Origin: Tilletiaria anomala UBC 951
Lineage: Eukaryota > Basidiomycota > Exobasidiomycetes > Georgefischeriales > Tilletiariaceae
Length of the DNA: 64,000 bases
Assembly (NCBI RefSeq): GCF_000711695.1
Contig: NW_013547010.1
Coordinates: forward strand, 180,362-244,361
Reading direction: 5' to 3'
This document shows positions 44,567 to 58,282 of the stretch, piece by piece. The notes under the pieces are model-generated. The model had not been told where the DNA came from. It saw only the letters and a list, made by a program, of their open reading frames with translations, and searched no databases. Every line of letters starts with the position of its first letter. Positions within the stretch are counted from its first letter, which is position 1. The position numbers and the translations under genes are program-made.

Positions 44567-46743
44567 TCACTGACTCCTGCGACGCTTGGCAGCGGGAAAA
44601 GTCTGCTCGTCGCTGTCGTCGTTGTCGTCCGAAGTTTCTTGATTCGGATCGTCGCCAAGTCGAATGGCGGGCTGCTGCGGTGCAGGCGACTGCGAGTGGA
44701 AGAGCTGCAGCGCATGTGGGTTGGCCGCATGAACGTGCTGCATAGCATGCGGCATGCCAGGGACAGAAAGGGGAGTCATCGCCATGGGCATCTGATGGTG
44801 ATGCATCGGCGCCAACGTTATACCAGTATCCGCCTGTGAGTGCGGCGGCTGCTGCTGCAAGAAGCCGGTGTCAATGACCATGCCAACGGCATTGATGGGC
44901 ACCTGCGGCAGCTTGTCGCGGGCAGCTTGTCCGCCCTCCGCTCGCTCTTCCATCCCATGTCCATCGTCAAGTTCGTCATTTTCTTCTTCTTCATCGTCAT
45001 CATCCTCTCCTTCTTCGCTGTCATCGACCACAGCCTCCGAATCGGTAAACTGGGGCAAGTATCCGAGCGCATCGTAGTCCCCCGTGGAAGAATCGGAAGC
45101 ATGCGATCGCTTATTGTTCGACGCACGCAGACGCAGCGTCAGCGAGCCATTTCTTTCGGTGGCAGCGGACGCGCATACACGCTGCCAATTTGTCAGGCTC
45201 TCTTGCAGCTCTTGGACTGATGTAGATGGTGTTTAACGCATGTCAGAACCGATTGACCAGCACGAATGCGAACGAAGCACAACTTACTCGAAGCAACACT
45301 GGAGTCTCTTCCCTCGAGCTGCGTCGCAAGCACGCCAGCGGTGAGCGAGATAGCCCTCGCTTGCGCTTTGGCCATGCCACGCATTTTCCTCTGCATTGAT
45401 CCTATCTGTGACTGCAACGACTTGACTTGCACCTCTAATGATTTCACGGTAGCCGGCCCTATCGGCTGCTGCTGAGCTTGTTGATGCTGCGAATGCTGTT
45501 GCGCCTGCGATCGTGCTTGGCGTTGGGAACGCGAGTTGACCGATGTGGCTGCTGGAGCTGCTGCAGCAGCTTTGGAGGAGCCTTTGCGCTCTCCTGAACC
45601 GGCACTTTCGACAGCCGTCGAGCTACCGCTGGAGGTGGAGCTGGCCGCCGAGGAAGAGCTCTTGGGTTTGCCAGAAGCTGTCCTCGCTTTTGACGCACCA
45701 TTGATGTTGATGCTGTCGTTGCCAGTAATGACATCTGCAGCAGAATGCAGAGCGCTACTTCCGTTCGACTTGGCTGATGCGCCAGCACTAGCCGCGCTAC
45801 TGATGGCACCGACCCGAGCCTTTGCTGCATTCCAAGTACCGTCAAAGTCAAGCTTGGGCGTCTTGGGAGCGCGCCGCTTAATCTCTTCCATCCTCCGTGG
45901 GTACTTGCGAAGGAAAAGAGGGTGACGGAAGGACCAATCACTTTGGGGCGTGCTGTTGGAGTGGGAGACAGCGGCGGTGTGCATCGCATCGGTCAGCTTG
46001 ATGAAGCCATAGCTGTAATGCAGTAAGATTTCGGTCAGCTGATTTGTCATCACGCTTCACCAGCAAATGACGGCAACACACATGTTGAGCTGCCTAATGA
46101 AGGATTGCCAGTTGTTGTGCTTGAAATCTGCGATGTGATGGTGAAATGCAATCGTAGGATAAGCGCCCTGTTTAATATCCATCATGCCGACCTCTCCCTA
46201 ATGCCATGACCATCACCGTTAATGTTGCGGAGGGAACGCACAATTTGGAAGAACATCCCGGGAAAAAGTAACTGAGTCGAACACCCGGAAAGCGGCACCG
46301 TCTGGTGTCCACTTGATCTGGATGACATCTTTGTTGTCGAGCATGCTCCTGAGTTTCCGCACAAACGCAGGGATCCTCTTCTTCTGCCCTGCAAGTCCTG
46401 TCAAGTCCGCCGATCCTTCCCCCTGCTCCATGTCTTCGTCCCCAAGCACGGCTTCTTCTTCTCCCTCCTGTTGGCCAGAGGTGCCACCTTCAATCAGGTC
46501 CACATCGTCGCTCGGCGTCCCTGCACCCTCATCGTCGTCCGAACTGTCCGAGTAGTCGTGCGTCTGGCTTTTGTTGGGACCACCTAGCGAAGATGGTGAT
46601 GCCGGCGCTGATCCAGCAGGCGTCGAGTCTTGCGAGGTTGATGCTGCTGCGGCCGCTACCGCTGCGGCCTTTTTGCGAGTTGTTGCAACATTGGCCGCCG
46701 CCGCTGCCCGCGCACGTGCCGTGGCTGCAGGCGCTCGTGACAT
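44567..46743 (-). CDS. HSF-type transcription factor
   Basis: Sequence-specific nuclear regulator with a heat-shock-factor winged helix. Exons are 46242-46743, 46082-46127, 45288-46012 and 44567-45216; 640 residues. The DNA-binding domain begins near residue 124 (RIPAFVRKLRSMLDNKD, IKWTPDGAAFRVFDSVTF). The recognition helix is assembled over three exons: DVLPNYFKHNNWQSFIRQLN then IYGFIKL. The wing is followed by WSFRHPLFLRKYPRRMEEI. A coiled-coil trimerisation-like stretch is VKSLEVQVKSLQSQIGSMQR (about residues 375-400), with a Gln/His/Ser-rich linker before it. A strongly acidic block lies in the last exon, and a basic AAKRRRSQ forms the very end. Met 46743 is used; upstream in-frame codons lack ATG. 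Hsf1 versus Sfl1/Skn7-type role cannot be settled. Confidence 0.88.
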
Positions 46744-47768
46744 GAGCCCAGCGCCTTTACTCGTCTTTTCCTCCACACTGACGGCTTTGATAAGAACCGC
46801 CGTGCTCCCGCTTCTTGCTTGTCTTCTTGCTGTTGCCTTCCTTGCTTGTGCCCCGCGCTCTCCTTCGGGCAGTTACCGCCCTCGGTTTCGGCGAGACACC
46901 AGCTCGGCAAACAACGCAATGACCCGTCGACGGGATCGGCAAGTGGACGAGCGTGCCAAAGAAGCCTAGCTGCGCACAGCCTCGCACTTGTTCAGCGACC
47001 GCAGACGGGAGTCTGTCCGATATCGACGATGGCAATGTGTAAAGAACTGGCAGTGATGGAGCTTGCTGTCCAAGCTCATCTCTGCACTGCGGCCTCACGC
47101 CGTGCAGACGGCCGAACGATATAGCCACAGAAAATTGCTGAGGCAAAACCAGCAGAGTGCAATTCGGTGCAACCTCTACGACGGGGAAGAGAGGAAAGCC
47201 ACGCGAGTGAACGAAGACGTGCACACTTCCAGCGTGGCGGAACTGAGGCTTTAGCACGTGACCCATCCGCCGCGGCGCGAGGGCTGAAGAAATCGCCAAC
47301 ATCGATAGATGCGGGAGAGATAGGGACAGAGGAGGAAACCTCCACTTCGAACTTGGGCGTCTCGACCTCGTAACTCATATAAATGTCCATGCATACTGAG
47401 CTGCGCAGCGGCGCGCGGGTTGCCAGAAGAAACCAATGTCTAAAATAACCCCGGTCTCCGCTAATAGAGTCACTTGCTCGCCGTGTCTCCGCTTGTTGGG
47501 GGTTGCGATGGTGAAAGCAGGCGCTCGCGGGGACCTAGAGCATACTCTCCACTCTCGACTTGGCACAATTCCCAGCTTTCTTTCCATTCAAAGGAGAGCT
47601 GGCCATGCCAGGGAAGAGGGACAATTTCCATCGTCTGGACCGCGCATTGTTCGTCCCTTAGATTCCATACATACCTAACGAAATTTCTATTTAGAATTAC
47701 ACTTCTGCTTGCCTGGCTGGAGGTTTGCCTCCAGTGATTAATTGAGTCCGTCCGAGAGCTTGCGGTTC
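46744..47768. other. intergenic; no HECT coding sequence present
   Basis: About 1 kb between the HSF-type gene and the TOM1-like stop codon. Read in all reverse frames it shows no HECT-domain motifs and no long conserved frame. Confidence 0.6.
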
Positions 47769-50700
47769 TCACTTGCCAGTGAGCAAGTAGTCCAACGCGC
47801 GGAGCGAGCGCAGGAAGACAGCCTGCGCGCTCGAGGGAGAAGCAAGCGAAGCAAGTGCAGGGCTTTGAGCCTTGCCTGCGGAGATGTCCTGCAACGAACG
47901 CACTTCGCCGCTGCCAGCGACGCCATTCATAGGGGTGGACGTCGCTGTGCCAGAGCCTTGCGGTGCTGGGGCAGTAAGCGATAATGTGCCATCCACGCTG
48001 TGCATGGGTGCATCTTCATTCTCGAGCGAACTCGTGGCAGGTAAAGCTGCCGGCCTGGGCGGAAGGGCTTGCAGCAAGGCATCGAGATCAGCCATGAGCG
48101 AATGCGACGCTGCTTCTGCGGACCGCTTGAACGAATCGCTGATCACCTCGCGCGCGCCATCGATATGTGCCAGGTTCGATGCGACCGACAGAGTGTTCTG
48201 AAAACCGCGCGAGGAAATGGCGGTACCCAAAGGCTTGACCACAGCTGAAAGACGATCCGCCGGCAGATGAGGGTTGAGGCGTTGGGCGGTGAGAAACAAT
48301 CCTTTCTGCTCTTTTTGTCCGTTATCGGATGCGTCTGCAGCTTTGTTGGTTGATGGACCAGCCTCTGGCTCTGCCCCATTGTTGTTGGACGCATGTGCAG
48401 CATCCATCTGACCTGTCCCGCTCTCGTGTACCTCTGGTGCAGCGTCAGGAGCTTCTTTCTTGTCGGAGCCAGCGGGCTCTTCCGATTGCTTGGGTTGGTT
48501 GGCTAGTGGCTTCGAGACCGTGTTCAACCTGTTGCGAAGAGAGACGAGGAAATTTAGTGCGTGATTCGAGAGGAGATTAAAGCGGATTAAAAACACCGAA
48601 CACTTACAAAGCAATGAGGCTGTCGAGCAGCGAGGCGTGTTGAAGAATGACAGGCCGCTCCAGGAGAGCTAACAGGGTGCCGATAGGCGCGTTGCCGAAC
48701 TTCTCACCCAGCCTGTCCTTGTCCTTGCCCTTGCCCTTTTTCGATGGGCGCGCGTCTTCCTTGAGAAAATATTCAGATACTTGTTCATTCGCCCCAGCAA
48801 GACCCAGTAGACACTCCACGCAGCGCAGCGCGATCAAATACGGAGCTTCGTCTCCCGTCCCGGAGATGGGAGCCACTGTTGGTGTTTGCAAGTGGGGAGG
48901 AAGAGAGCCCGGGGTCGTCAAACCCTTCTTCCCAGTCGTCTTGATGGGAGTGGCGAAGGCCTTGGTGATTTTGGCGCTCATCGCAGCATAAGACTTGTCG
49001 ACGGCAGCCGTGTCACTGGCACCGTCCCAAAGAATCATCAAGAGAAGGTTGAGTAATTCTGATCTCGTTCTTGCATTCTCTGTAAGGTGCGTGAGGACTC
49101 TGTGGAGACCGGAAGAACGCGCGTCCAGTTGCGGGAAGAAAAGAAGACGAACGAGCGTAGCAAGGCCGGCTTTGTCCAGCAGCTGAATTGCGTCTCTTGG
49201 AGGCGGCTTTTTGACTTCGTCTGCTGCGGGTGGCGTGCCGGATCGAACAGGAGCCGCAGGTCTACTTGCATGCGAAGCGTTGGGCCCACCATGATCATCG
49301 TCCCCGGGCTCATTTTGGCCTTCGTCATCCTCTTCGGCCCCGGCATCAGCTTCTCCAGAAGGTCTCGATGCGTTGCGAGCGGCGCGAACCCTATTGCTGA
49401 TCAGTTCCTGCTGGATGACTTCAGCGCGGATGTCTGGTGGAAGCGCTTCTAGGAACTCGGGTGCAATGCTGGTGTTCTGCCCGGAGGTAAGGCTAGCAGC
49501 CTGTCGCTCGCGCAAGTGCTGCTCGACAATCTCCTCCCTCATGTCGTCGGGAAGGGCCTCCAGGAATTCGACATCGATGCCAGAATCGGTAATATCGACC
49601 TCGCGCCCATGGATCATGACTGTGATCCGTTGTGTGGTAGAAGAGGTCGGACCAGCAAGATTTACGGCCTGGACAGGTGGCTGCGATGGATGTTCAGTGG
49701 CATGTCCACTCCCTCCGGTTGACACGTCCGCATCTGCACCGTCAATGGTGTCCCGCCCGGCATCAGTGTTGCTGAGCTCTGCCAAGCCTTGCTCCAGTGA
49801 TCCGAGCTCCAGGTTCGGCTGCGACTCGTCCTCCATCTCGACATCTTGGCCACTTTGAAGGGTAATTTCCGTCGTTGACGCGGATGCAGATTGTTCTTCT
49901 CCTTCCCCTACCCGACTCGCTTTGTCTTCTTCCTGCTTCAATTTCTGCTTTTCTTTGTCTTTCTCCTGTTGTTCTTGTTTCTCTTTCTTTTCTTTCTCTT
50001 GGCGCTCCTTTTCAGCCTTGGCCTCAGCATCTCTTGCCTGTTGCTCCCGCTTCCTGCGCCAATAAGCAGGCAAGAACAGATTGTGGATCTCATTCTTGAG
50101 CACATTGGGACGTTCCAGCTTCTCTACAGCAAGTCCATAGATGATGGATGCCTCTTGCTGCCACCTTGCTGCCGTGCTCATCGGAACGAATTCCTGAAGT
50201 GCAGAAATGGGGTCTCTCGCCTGGGGTTCGGTGCGCGTGCCAGGTCTGTTCGAGCGCTGGCCGCTCGCAGCATTTCCAGCGACAGTCAGCCCGTCTACAT
50301 GGATGCGGGGAGCGCCACTATCGCCGGGTGTAGTGATCGAGACACGAAGTTCTTCGCCTATCCCCTCGTGTTCCAAGGACTGCTGAGCTCGTGAAAGCAC
50401 CGCTTCGAGGAATTGCATCGCTCCACCCCCGACCGCCGCTTCCAACGCATTCATGAACCGGGACTGCCCACCACCGAGCGCCGCACCACCGGCCAGGCGA
50501 CGCCTTGGAAGACGCTGACCAGGCGATGATTGATGTGCAGAATCAGGGGCGCGGTCTTCCAACAGCGGATGCGATGCAACATCGTCATTTCTGCTGCCCC
50601 GACCAGTGCGGGAGGAGCCTTCAAGAAGGCGGCTGGTTGAAGGCCAATGGTCGGCGCTTGAAGAATTGCCAGCAGAGCGGCCCACAAACATGTAAGGAAT

Positions 50701-53700
50701 ACCGCCTGTCCCTCGCGCTGTGGTCTGATTGGACGCCCATGCCCAGTTGGCACCGAAGCGATCTGAACTAGAGGGCGCGAGTGTTGCCGGGTAGCGTTCA
50801 TCGAGCTCAAGCTCGGCAAAATCACCGTTGTCGTACTGGTCATCGACAGAGTCATCGCCGTCGTCATCGATGTCCTCTTCAGGCTCGCTGCCGAAGATGT
50901 TGCTTGAGAATGCTTCCGCTGGTTGAGCATCATCGACCCCGTCAGCCAGGAATGAGGGTCGCGGCAGTCCTTCCATTTCTTCTCCGACCTCCAGCACAAA
51001 GTCAAGCTCTTCAGCGTCCTCATCGCCCTCGCTTGCTTCCTCCTAAAGCGGATATACACTTGTCAGCAGGCTGTTCCCACGAGTCTTGATGCCATGACAA
51101 ATGACTTACATCGTCAGTCCACGCATCCTCGTCGTCCTCATCTAGATCATCCAACCCCTCATCATCAATGTCCTCTTCGTCATCGTCGTCGTCCATATCG
51201 ATGACCTCGATATCATCTTCATCCTCCTCCTCGTCGCTGCTGCTGCAAGAGTGAGTACCGTGAGCAGTGAAGCCCGGCTCCATATTGATGATGTTGCACT
51301 CACCTCAGATCGCTGCCAGTCTCATCACTGTCGTACTCCTCCATGTCAACGTCCTCCTCGTCCTCATCCATCTCATCTTCGCTCATCTCTTCATCGTACG
51401 CGCCAGCCTCGAGATCGCCAGTATGCATGCCCAGACTACTGTTGCGGTAGAAGTCTGGCGTCTCGTCTCGCATACGCTCCTCTTCATCCAATGCGCCCTC
51501 CGAGTCCTCATCGAATTCTGGACTCATGTCTTCATCCTCTTCGTCTCTTCCTTCGCGAGGGAACATGAAGAACGGGCGGTCACGGTGAGCACTTTGAGAG
51601 GTGGCAGCGCCTTTCTTCTCGGGTTTTCCCATGCGGATGGACACTTTCGCAAGATGCTCCAATGGTTTGAGCACACTCTCCAGCACTGGCTTGGCGATTG
51701 GCAGATTCAGATCGATGTCTGCCAAGGCGGCGGTCAATGCTGCCACGAAATTCTTTTCCAACATCAGTTTCGCCATGTGAAGACTGAGATCCTCATTCTG
51801 TCGAGCTGTGCCTGTGCTGTTGGGCTTGGCAGTGAGCAATCGATAGCAAAGATCGGAGAGCATCGAAATCTTTCCATAATTCGATTCGGGTGACTCTGCA
51901 ACCAATGGGACCTCGCGCAAGGCCTTGCTGAGACCGTCGAGGACAAGCTTGCGCACCGTGATGAGCTCAGGATTGACGTCCTTGAGAGCAATGTTGCTGG
52001 CGGTGTCGGCTGTGAGTGCAACAATGACCGACATTGAGAGGTTGGAGATTGCCTTTCCTTGGCGGAACTCCGAGGCAGGCGCTTGAGATGTCTTACCACT
52101 CATGAACACAAGTTCGTTGTAGAAGTAGTTGAGGGCGCCAGAACGTGCTTTGGGTGGGGGAGCCCCAGATATGGCTGGCCGCTTCTTGTTATAGCTGAGA
52201 AAACTGAGTTTACAGCTGTCGTACGAAGAGAGAAGTTCGGCAAGAAGCTGCATGATGAAGCAATAGTAGAAATGGCGAACATCCGACTTCTTTTCCTCTT
52301 CCGATTTTCCAATTTCTTCTTGGGCTATTTTAGACGCCTCTTGATCTTGATCCTTCGTGACAATCGACACTGATGCTGCGGGTACCTCGCTCTTGGTGGA
52401 ATGGGCTACAAGTAACGGCGCTGACATCAGTTCTGCCATGAGGTGCGTAATGACCAGATCCGATTGTTCTGTCGCCTGAGCAGGCGTCGGCTTCTGCACA
52501 TCGCCATTTGGCACTTCTGGCTTGCCATTGACATTTCCCCGTTCGTCCGGCAAGTTGGAAATGTCGTCCTCAGAAGTTGTGTTGACCTTCAGCGACAACA
52601 GACCCGATTGCTGGGTCTTGGAATAGTCGTCCATTGTGAGAGACTCTTCCACCACCTTGATAAACACATCAGCGTCCCGCCAAGCCGAAGAATTGTTATA
52701 GGATAAGAGTGAAGAGGAGTTGATCGACTTGGTCCGTGCTTGCTCGACCGTGCAGCGCAAATTTTGCTGCATCACAGCTTTCAGAACCGCGTTGTCCTCG
52801 ATAATGTGCCGCAATATCATAATGATATATGACTGGCATCCGGAAGTGCGCTCGATCGGGCCTTCCCTGATGGGCGCCAGCAAGGCAGCGATACCATCCG
52901 CCTGAACCATTGCCAAGGCAATGTCGCTCCTGCGGGTAATGACGACCAGAAGGCGGTAGACCGCAAGAAGAGTCTCGTTATCGGCTGTGGCGGCATTGTC
53001 TCGAAGGAATGCGATGACTTTGCCGAGATGGGTCTTCGCCTCCTCCTTGAACAGCCCGCCAGTTAGCCCGCGCTTCACAGCTACCTCTCCCTTTTCCCAG
53101 GCGGACTCCTCCAGAAGCGGGACCTCCTTGAGACGCTCTGCGAGCGTGAAGAGAAATGCCGCCACCAACAGCGAGTAGGAAGCACCCGAAGCCTCGTCTA
53201 GCCTTTCCACAGCCGACACAGCCCTCATGAGCCGGGTTGCTCTGGCTTCGTCGACCTGTTTGGCGAGTTCGGCGTCATTCAAGATGAGTGCAAGGAGGTG
53301 CAAGCGGACCTTGATCACTCTGTCATCAGATGTGGACCTCTCGGCAAAGTACTTGGGTAAGGTTTCCACAAGCTCGTCCAGTATGGTGACGCTGTTCCCA
53401 ACGACGGCGAACGCCTCCTTAGCATCAAACACGAGAGCTTCGTGATGATCTGCGAGGGTAAGAATGCGCTGGCAGACATGCTCCTTCATCTGAGCCCTGA
53501 GTGCATCGAGGTCTTCCTTGAAATTGATCACCCCATCATCATGAACCTTCTCTTTTCCCTTTTCGGTGGCTGAAGCTGGCCGATCAACGTCCATGCCTTC
53601 CATTCCAGAAGAGGCATTTACGCTCGATTCTGGGGTTTGCGTTGGCAGTGAAACGTCGGCAGCGCCGGCATCATGTGTCCCTGCAGATTGTGTTTCAGAA

Positions 53701-56700
53701 GATGGTGGCGGTACACCTGTACTGGCCTCCGCAAGACCCGTAGTTGCGGATTCGATGGCGGCGGCTGTCGCACTTGGTGCTGTCAGTTCGGGCTCCTCGG
53801 GAGGATTGTCCACCAAGGCGGGATGCTGCATCATCGAACAGGCGGTCAGCGGTGTGTTCTGAAGTCTTAGGACAAGTGACTCACTGTGAGCAGGTATTCG
53901 AGAGCAGCACTGGAGCTGTTATGTGTCCTCTGTAGAGCTCGTCGCGCAGAGGCTGTCGGGAAGCCCATCTCCGACAACTGACTGACTCGAGTCTCATCTG
54001 CGACAATCGGCGTGTGAGGAGTAGTAATTCCTGTTAATGACGATGCCAGGGGGCTACGCGCACCAGTCAAGCCAGCCAAGGCAACTGATAGGCCACCGCT
54101 GAGCCCAGCCACGCTCAGTCGGCTTGAAGACGAAGGTTTTTCAGTCTGCTCCTCTTCCTCGCCCTCACCACGAACGATGACTAGCACAATCTTGACCAGC
54201 CAGCGATTGATGAGCAGAGGAAGAGAGAAGAGCCAATCCTTGTCCCAGACAGACTTGATCGCGCGCAGAAAGCGTGCACGAACCGTCACGATGAACTTAG
54301 ACGGATTGAAAGAGTCAACGCCGCCTTGCTGAATGATGACGAGTTGCGGAGAGTCAAGCAAGGGCTTAGAGGCAACCAGATTTTGCATTAAGTGTAGGCA
54401 GACCCTCAGACCCCCGCACGCATGGCCTAGCCGAATAACATCCTCTTCGGACTCTGCGATCTTGCGCTCGCCTTCGAAATGCAGATCGACCTCTTGAGCA
54501 TAGCGTAAGAACATTTCCAAAAGCCTGTCCACTCCGCCAGCACCTTCGAGTGCGGAAAGCACTAGGATATGCACTCCGCCATGAGCGCTAGACTTGAAAT
54601 CATAGATTAGACCGTCGACATAGTCAATCATGAGTGTCGCAAAGGCGAAGTCGTTGCACGGGTTCTTCGAGTCGCGCCAGACCAGGCTCTGAGACAAGGC
54701 TTTCGCAACTGTCGTTGCTGCTGTCGCGGCTTGAGCCTTGTGGAACTCGTCGGGGTTGCGGCGGTAGAAGAGCAGACGTACGAGCTCGTGAAAGAGAAAG
54801 TTTAAACAGGCTGGAATTTGCGAGGCAAGGTACCGCAGCACAGTGGTGTTCTGCTTCAATGCCTCCGGCAGTTTCTCCAGTTGATGGCTTTTGGCACCCT
54901 TCGATCCGATCTCAGCTTCCATTTTCTTGCTCGGACTTGCTCCGGGGACTTCATCGATGATGTCCTCAGAAAGACCTGAAAATTTTGTGGGTTTTGCTGC
55001 AGCCATCTCTTTGTCCTCTGCGGATGCTGGGGAAGGTGTCGAAGCTTTGAGCATTAAGTTTTCCCACATGCAATCCTGTAGCAATTGCCCAAGATCCTCG
55101 AGGAGAGAGGTAGGTGCACTGACATTGGTGCTGTTGAGGTTCTGCAAAAAGGTAGACGGCATCCTCGACCCTGCATACGTGAAATGCTGGCACAAATCAG
55201 AGAGCAAGTTGATGCGGGCGTTGAGAGTGACGAGCTGGCGGAACGACTGGTTGCTGTTGACAAACTCATCTTTCGTTCTGGGCGAAAGCAACGGGATCAT
55301 CCCAGAGCCATTGTTGCGAGACTCGAGCCAGACATGCTTCGTGGCGGCCAACGACTTCCTGACTTCCTTTGTCAGTAGTCCGAGGACGGTATGTGCGCTC
55401 ATCTCCGTCATCGCTCGGAGCAACGCCACGAGGGAGTCGGCCGTGAACGACGCGCAGAAGTTGTACGGAAGGCAAGGCAATTCGTAGAACTTGAAGATGA
55501 GGTCCAGCCCATCCGCGCGGACGAAATCTTTGCAGTGTGCCGGCGTCTGAAAGAAACCTTCAAGAAATCGAGCCATTGCATCCATGGCGGCGATTGCCGC
55601 ATTGACGGTTGCGGGATCTTCCTTTTTGGTGTTCGTTTCCGTCTCATCCATTATCAAATCACTCAGTGTAACGCTTGGCTGCCGACTCAGGAATGAATCA
55701 GCCGGAGACTCTACCGACGCTGGAACCATTTCGAGATCGTATATTTGCGGTGCGGTGTCTTGCGGGCCAGCAAGCTTAGGTCCGTTCTTGGGTGGCTGGT
55801 CTTTGTCGGCAGACCACTCGGACCCACGCTCAATGATCTTTGTCAAAGCGCGTAGCAGCGAAGATATTACCTTGTCCTTGACGCTTGGATGATGGCGGAC
55901 GAGCTCATCAATGGCGGTGCCAAACATGGTTGCGTTCTCGCGATCTTCAAGAACTTCGACGTGTCGATCGGAGACGAGCAAATCGATGAGCTTTTCAACA
56001 ACCGGCTTTGAATTGAAGAGATTGAGGCCAGTCTGGTTCAGGCAGATTGCGCCGATCGCATTCGGAATAGCTGCGATAACCTCAAAGTTGGCCTCGATGT
56101 CCTCCTCGACCACTTCGAAGAACTTCTCCGGGAGCTTCTTTTCCTGAATCGTCGCCAGGCTTGTCGGCTCGTTGTGGACAAAATTGGCCATAATGTTGAT
56201 GGCAAGAGACAAAATTTGCGGGCCGAAAGTGCGTCTATGCGTCATGATCTTGCGAATTGACTCGAGGAGAGAGGTGTCGATCAGGTTGCGCAATCCTTCA
56301 GCCGTACCCGCAGACGTCATCATGTGTGCGATAGACTTGAAAAGATTGCGCAACAGCGATGCGCCTCCAAAGGAAAGTTTGCCATAGAGGTTGTCGCGCG
56401 AGTCGGCCTCGCCATCCGTGCGCGGCGTCGCGAGTACCTCTGTGTCCGACTCGGGGTGCTGAATGTCGAACTCGACTTCCTCCTCAATCCTCGCAACATA
56501 GACGTCCTGGCCGTGCGCCTCGCAGAAGATGTTGAAGGCGGTCGGCAGTGCATAAACCAAACTGTCAATGAGTCCAATGGCGCGTGAAACGCTCCTTTGC
56601 ACTAGGTATCGTCTCGACTTGCATTCCCGGATGATGTGGACCAGCAGCGGCATCAATCCAGCAGACGCAACCGTCATGGCCGGGCCACTGAAGGTGGTGA

Positions 56701-58282
56701 CTGCGGCGACCATGGTGAATACGGCATCGGCATAGTGACCCAAGTCCCCATGTCCTTTTTGATTGCAAATTTGCTTCTGAGGGCCAGACTGCGGTTGCTC
56801 CGATGGGACTTCGGTGAGCTTCTCGATGAGGAGGCGCACATTCTGCAGCAACATTCCATGATTGACCGACACGCTGACTGCATTGAACACATCTGTTGTC
56901 TTAGTGCGGAACTTGGCCAGACCATCGAGCGCGTACAGAGCGCTAGAAGCGATTCGCATGGATGGCGTACTCTCCAGAGAAATCAAATCAGCAATTCCAC
57001 GAATGGCCTCTGGTTCAAAGAGGAACAGATGCGCGTTGGCGACGCTTTCGGACACTGTATGTGCATAGCAGGAGATAGCGAGCAGCCGGCAGGTAAGCAA
57101 TTTGTGGCGTGATTCTGCATCGCGCATCGCAAAGACAGCCCTGACGCGCTGAAAGAGTTCAAAGTGTTGTGTTTCTGGAATTTTGTGCGTCTCGATAGCG
57201 TCTGCCACGACATCCATGCAAGACTTTCCGCTTGCAGTGATGTTGCGCATATCGATGGTAACCATGCCCTCTTGTGTCGATCCCTGCGTGCATGCAGAAC
57301 CTTGTGCCGGAGTGTCAGTCGGGCCGGAGGTGGCGCCTTGCGAAGAGCTCCCAACTCGGCTATGGGACCGGGGCAGTCTGGATGGAGTCCCGAAGCTTGT
57401 GTTGGCGCGGAGATCCTCGAGATCGAGGGACATAGCCATCGGGTCGACAGACATGGGTGCAGCTTGCGAACGACTAGTGCTCAACACTGCGGCAGAGATG
57501 GCAGCATTGGACGGGCCAGCTTCCTCATTTCCCCCCTTGCGCCTGTAAAACGAAAAGCGAACCGAGTCGGCCTCCGGAGGGACCGGGAAGTCATCCTTGC
57601 TGAGCTGAAGCATTGAAATCCCGAAGTCCCGAGGAGTCCAAATGACGGCCAGAGTGGACAACCGACCTTGCGCGATGGCAAGCTCATTGTTGCGAGCTCC
57701 GCCAGAGGCTGAATGCTGCTGAGCTGGACGCAGCAACAGACGTAGTGTCTCCTCCAGAATGTCCAGGTCTCTTGTCAGAAGTAAGTCGTGCAAACGCTGT
57801 AGACAGTGGCAGTGCAGGTCAGCAAGAGTCGCAAACGCTCCACATAATATGCCAAGCTTACCTCATACGATGCGTACAGCTTTCTGTTTGTGCAGTTTTC
57901 CATCAACAGCCTGCTGAAGCGCAGGATCGAAACGAGTAACCGCTTCCGATTGGGCGTGAATTCGTTGAGCTGCAGCTTGAAGAGCTCATAGTCTTTGCAC
58001 GTTTCTTCAAAGATGTCATCGAAGCGATTCAGTGTCGAAGACCAGTAGTGCAGATCGCCTCTGGGCCAGCACCATTCGCTGATTGGATCAAGAATCGCCG
58101 GCAGCTCGTCGTCCGCGGCAGCCTGAATACGCTGCAGCAGATGCGAGACTTGCACGATCTGTAAACAAGAATGATCACCGCACAGAGTGAGAGTCAGTTA
58201 AAATGCGATCGGATTCGTTGAAAGCAGCATAAGCTGCACTTACAGGTGGCGCAAGCCTCTTTGGTGTCTTTGTGATCTTCAT
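47769..58282 (-). CDS. TOM1: TOM1/HUWE1-like giant protein lacking the HECT domain
   Basis: Homologue of the giant HECT ubiquitin ligases Tom1/HUWE1, which act on histones, ribosomal proteins and nuclear substrates. Exons are 58244-58282, 57862-58158, 53885-57796, 51304-53825, 51110-51242, 48608-51042 and 47769-48528; 3365 residues, all phases consistent. N-terminus MKITKTPKRLAPP, then the DUF908/DUF913 armadillo-like region (PRGDLHYWSSTLNRFDDIFE, LRFSRLLMENCTNRKLYASY). A UBA domain sits at the end of exon 3 (SQLSEMGFPTASARRALQRT). Acidic stretches in exons 4-5 precede the ubiquitin-binding DUF4414 repeats (DSGIDVEFLEALPDDMREEI, PEFLEALPPDIRAEVI). The last part is the segment that normally precedes HECT (LVRLLFFPQLDARSSGLHRV, ending LRSLRALDYLLTGK). 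The frame then stops at TGA; about 600-700 residues including the catalytic Cys are absent. Confidence 0.9.

Noticed and set aside
46757-47768. Possible HECT exon downstream of the TOM1-like gene
   Set aside because: All three reverse frames were read; no HECT motifs, no Cys-containing conserved end and no suitable long frame.
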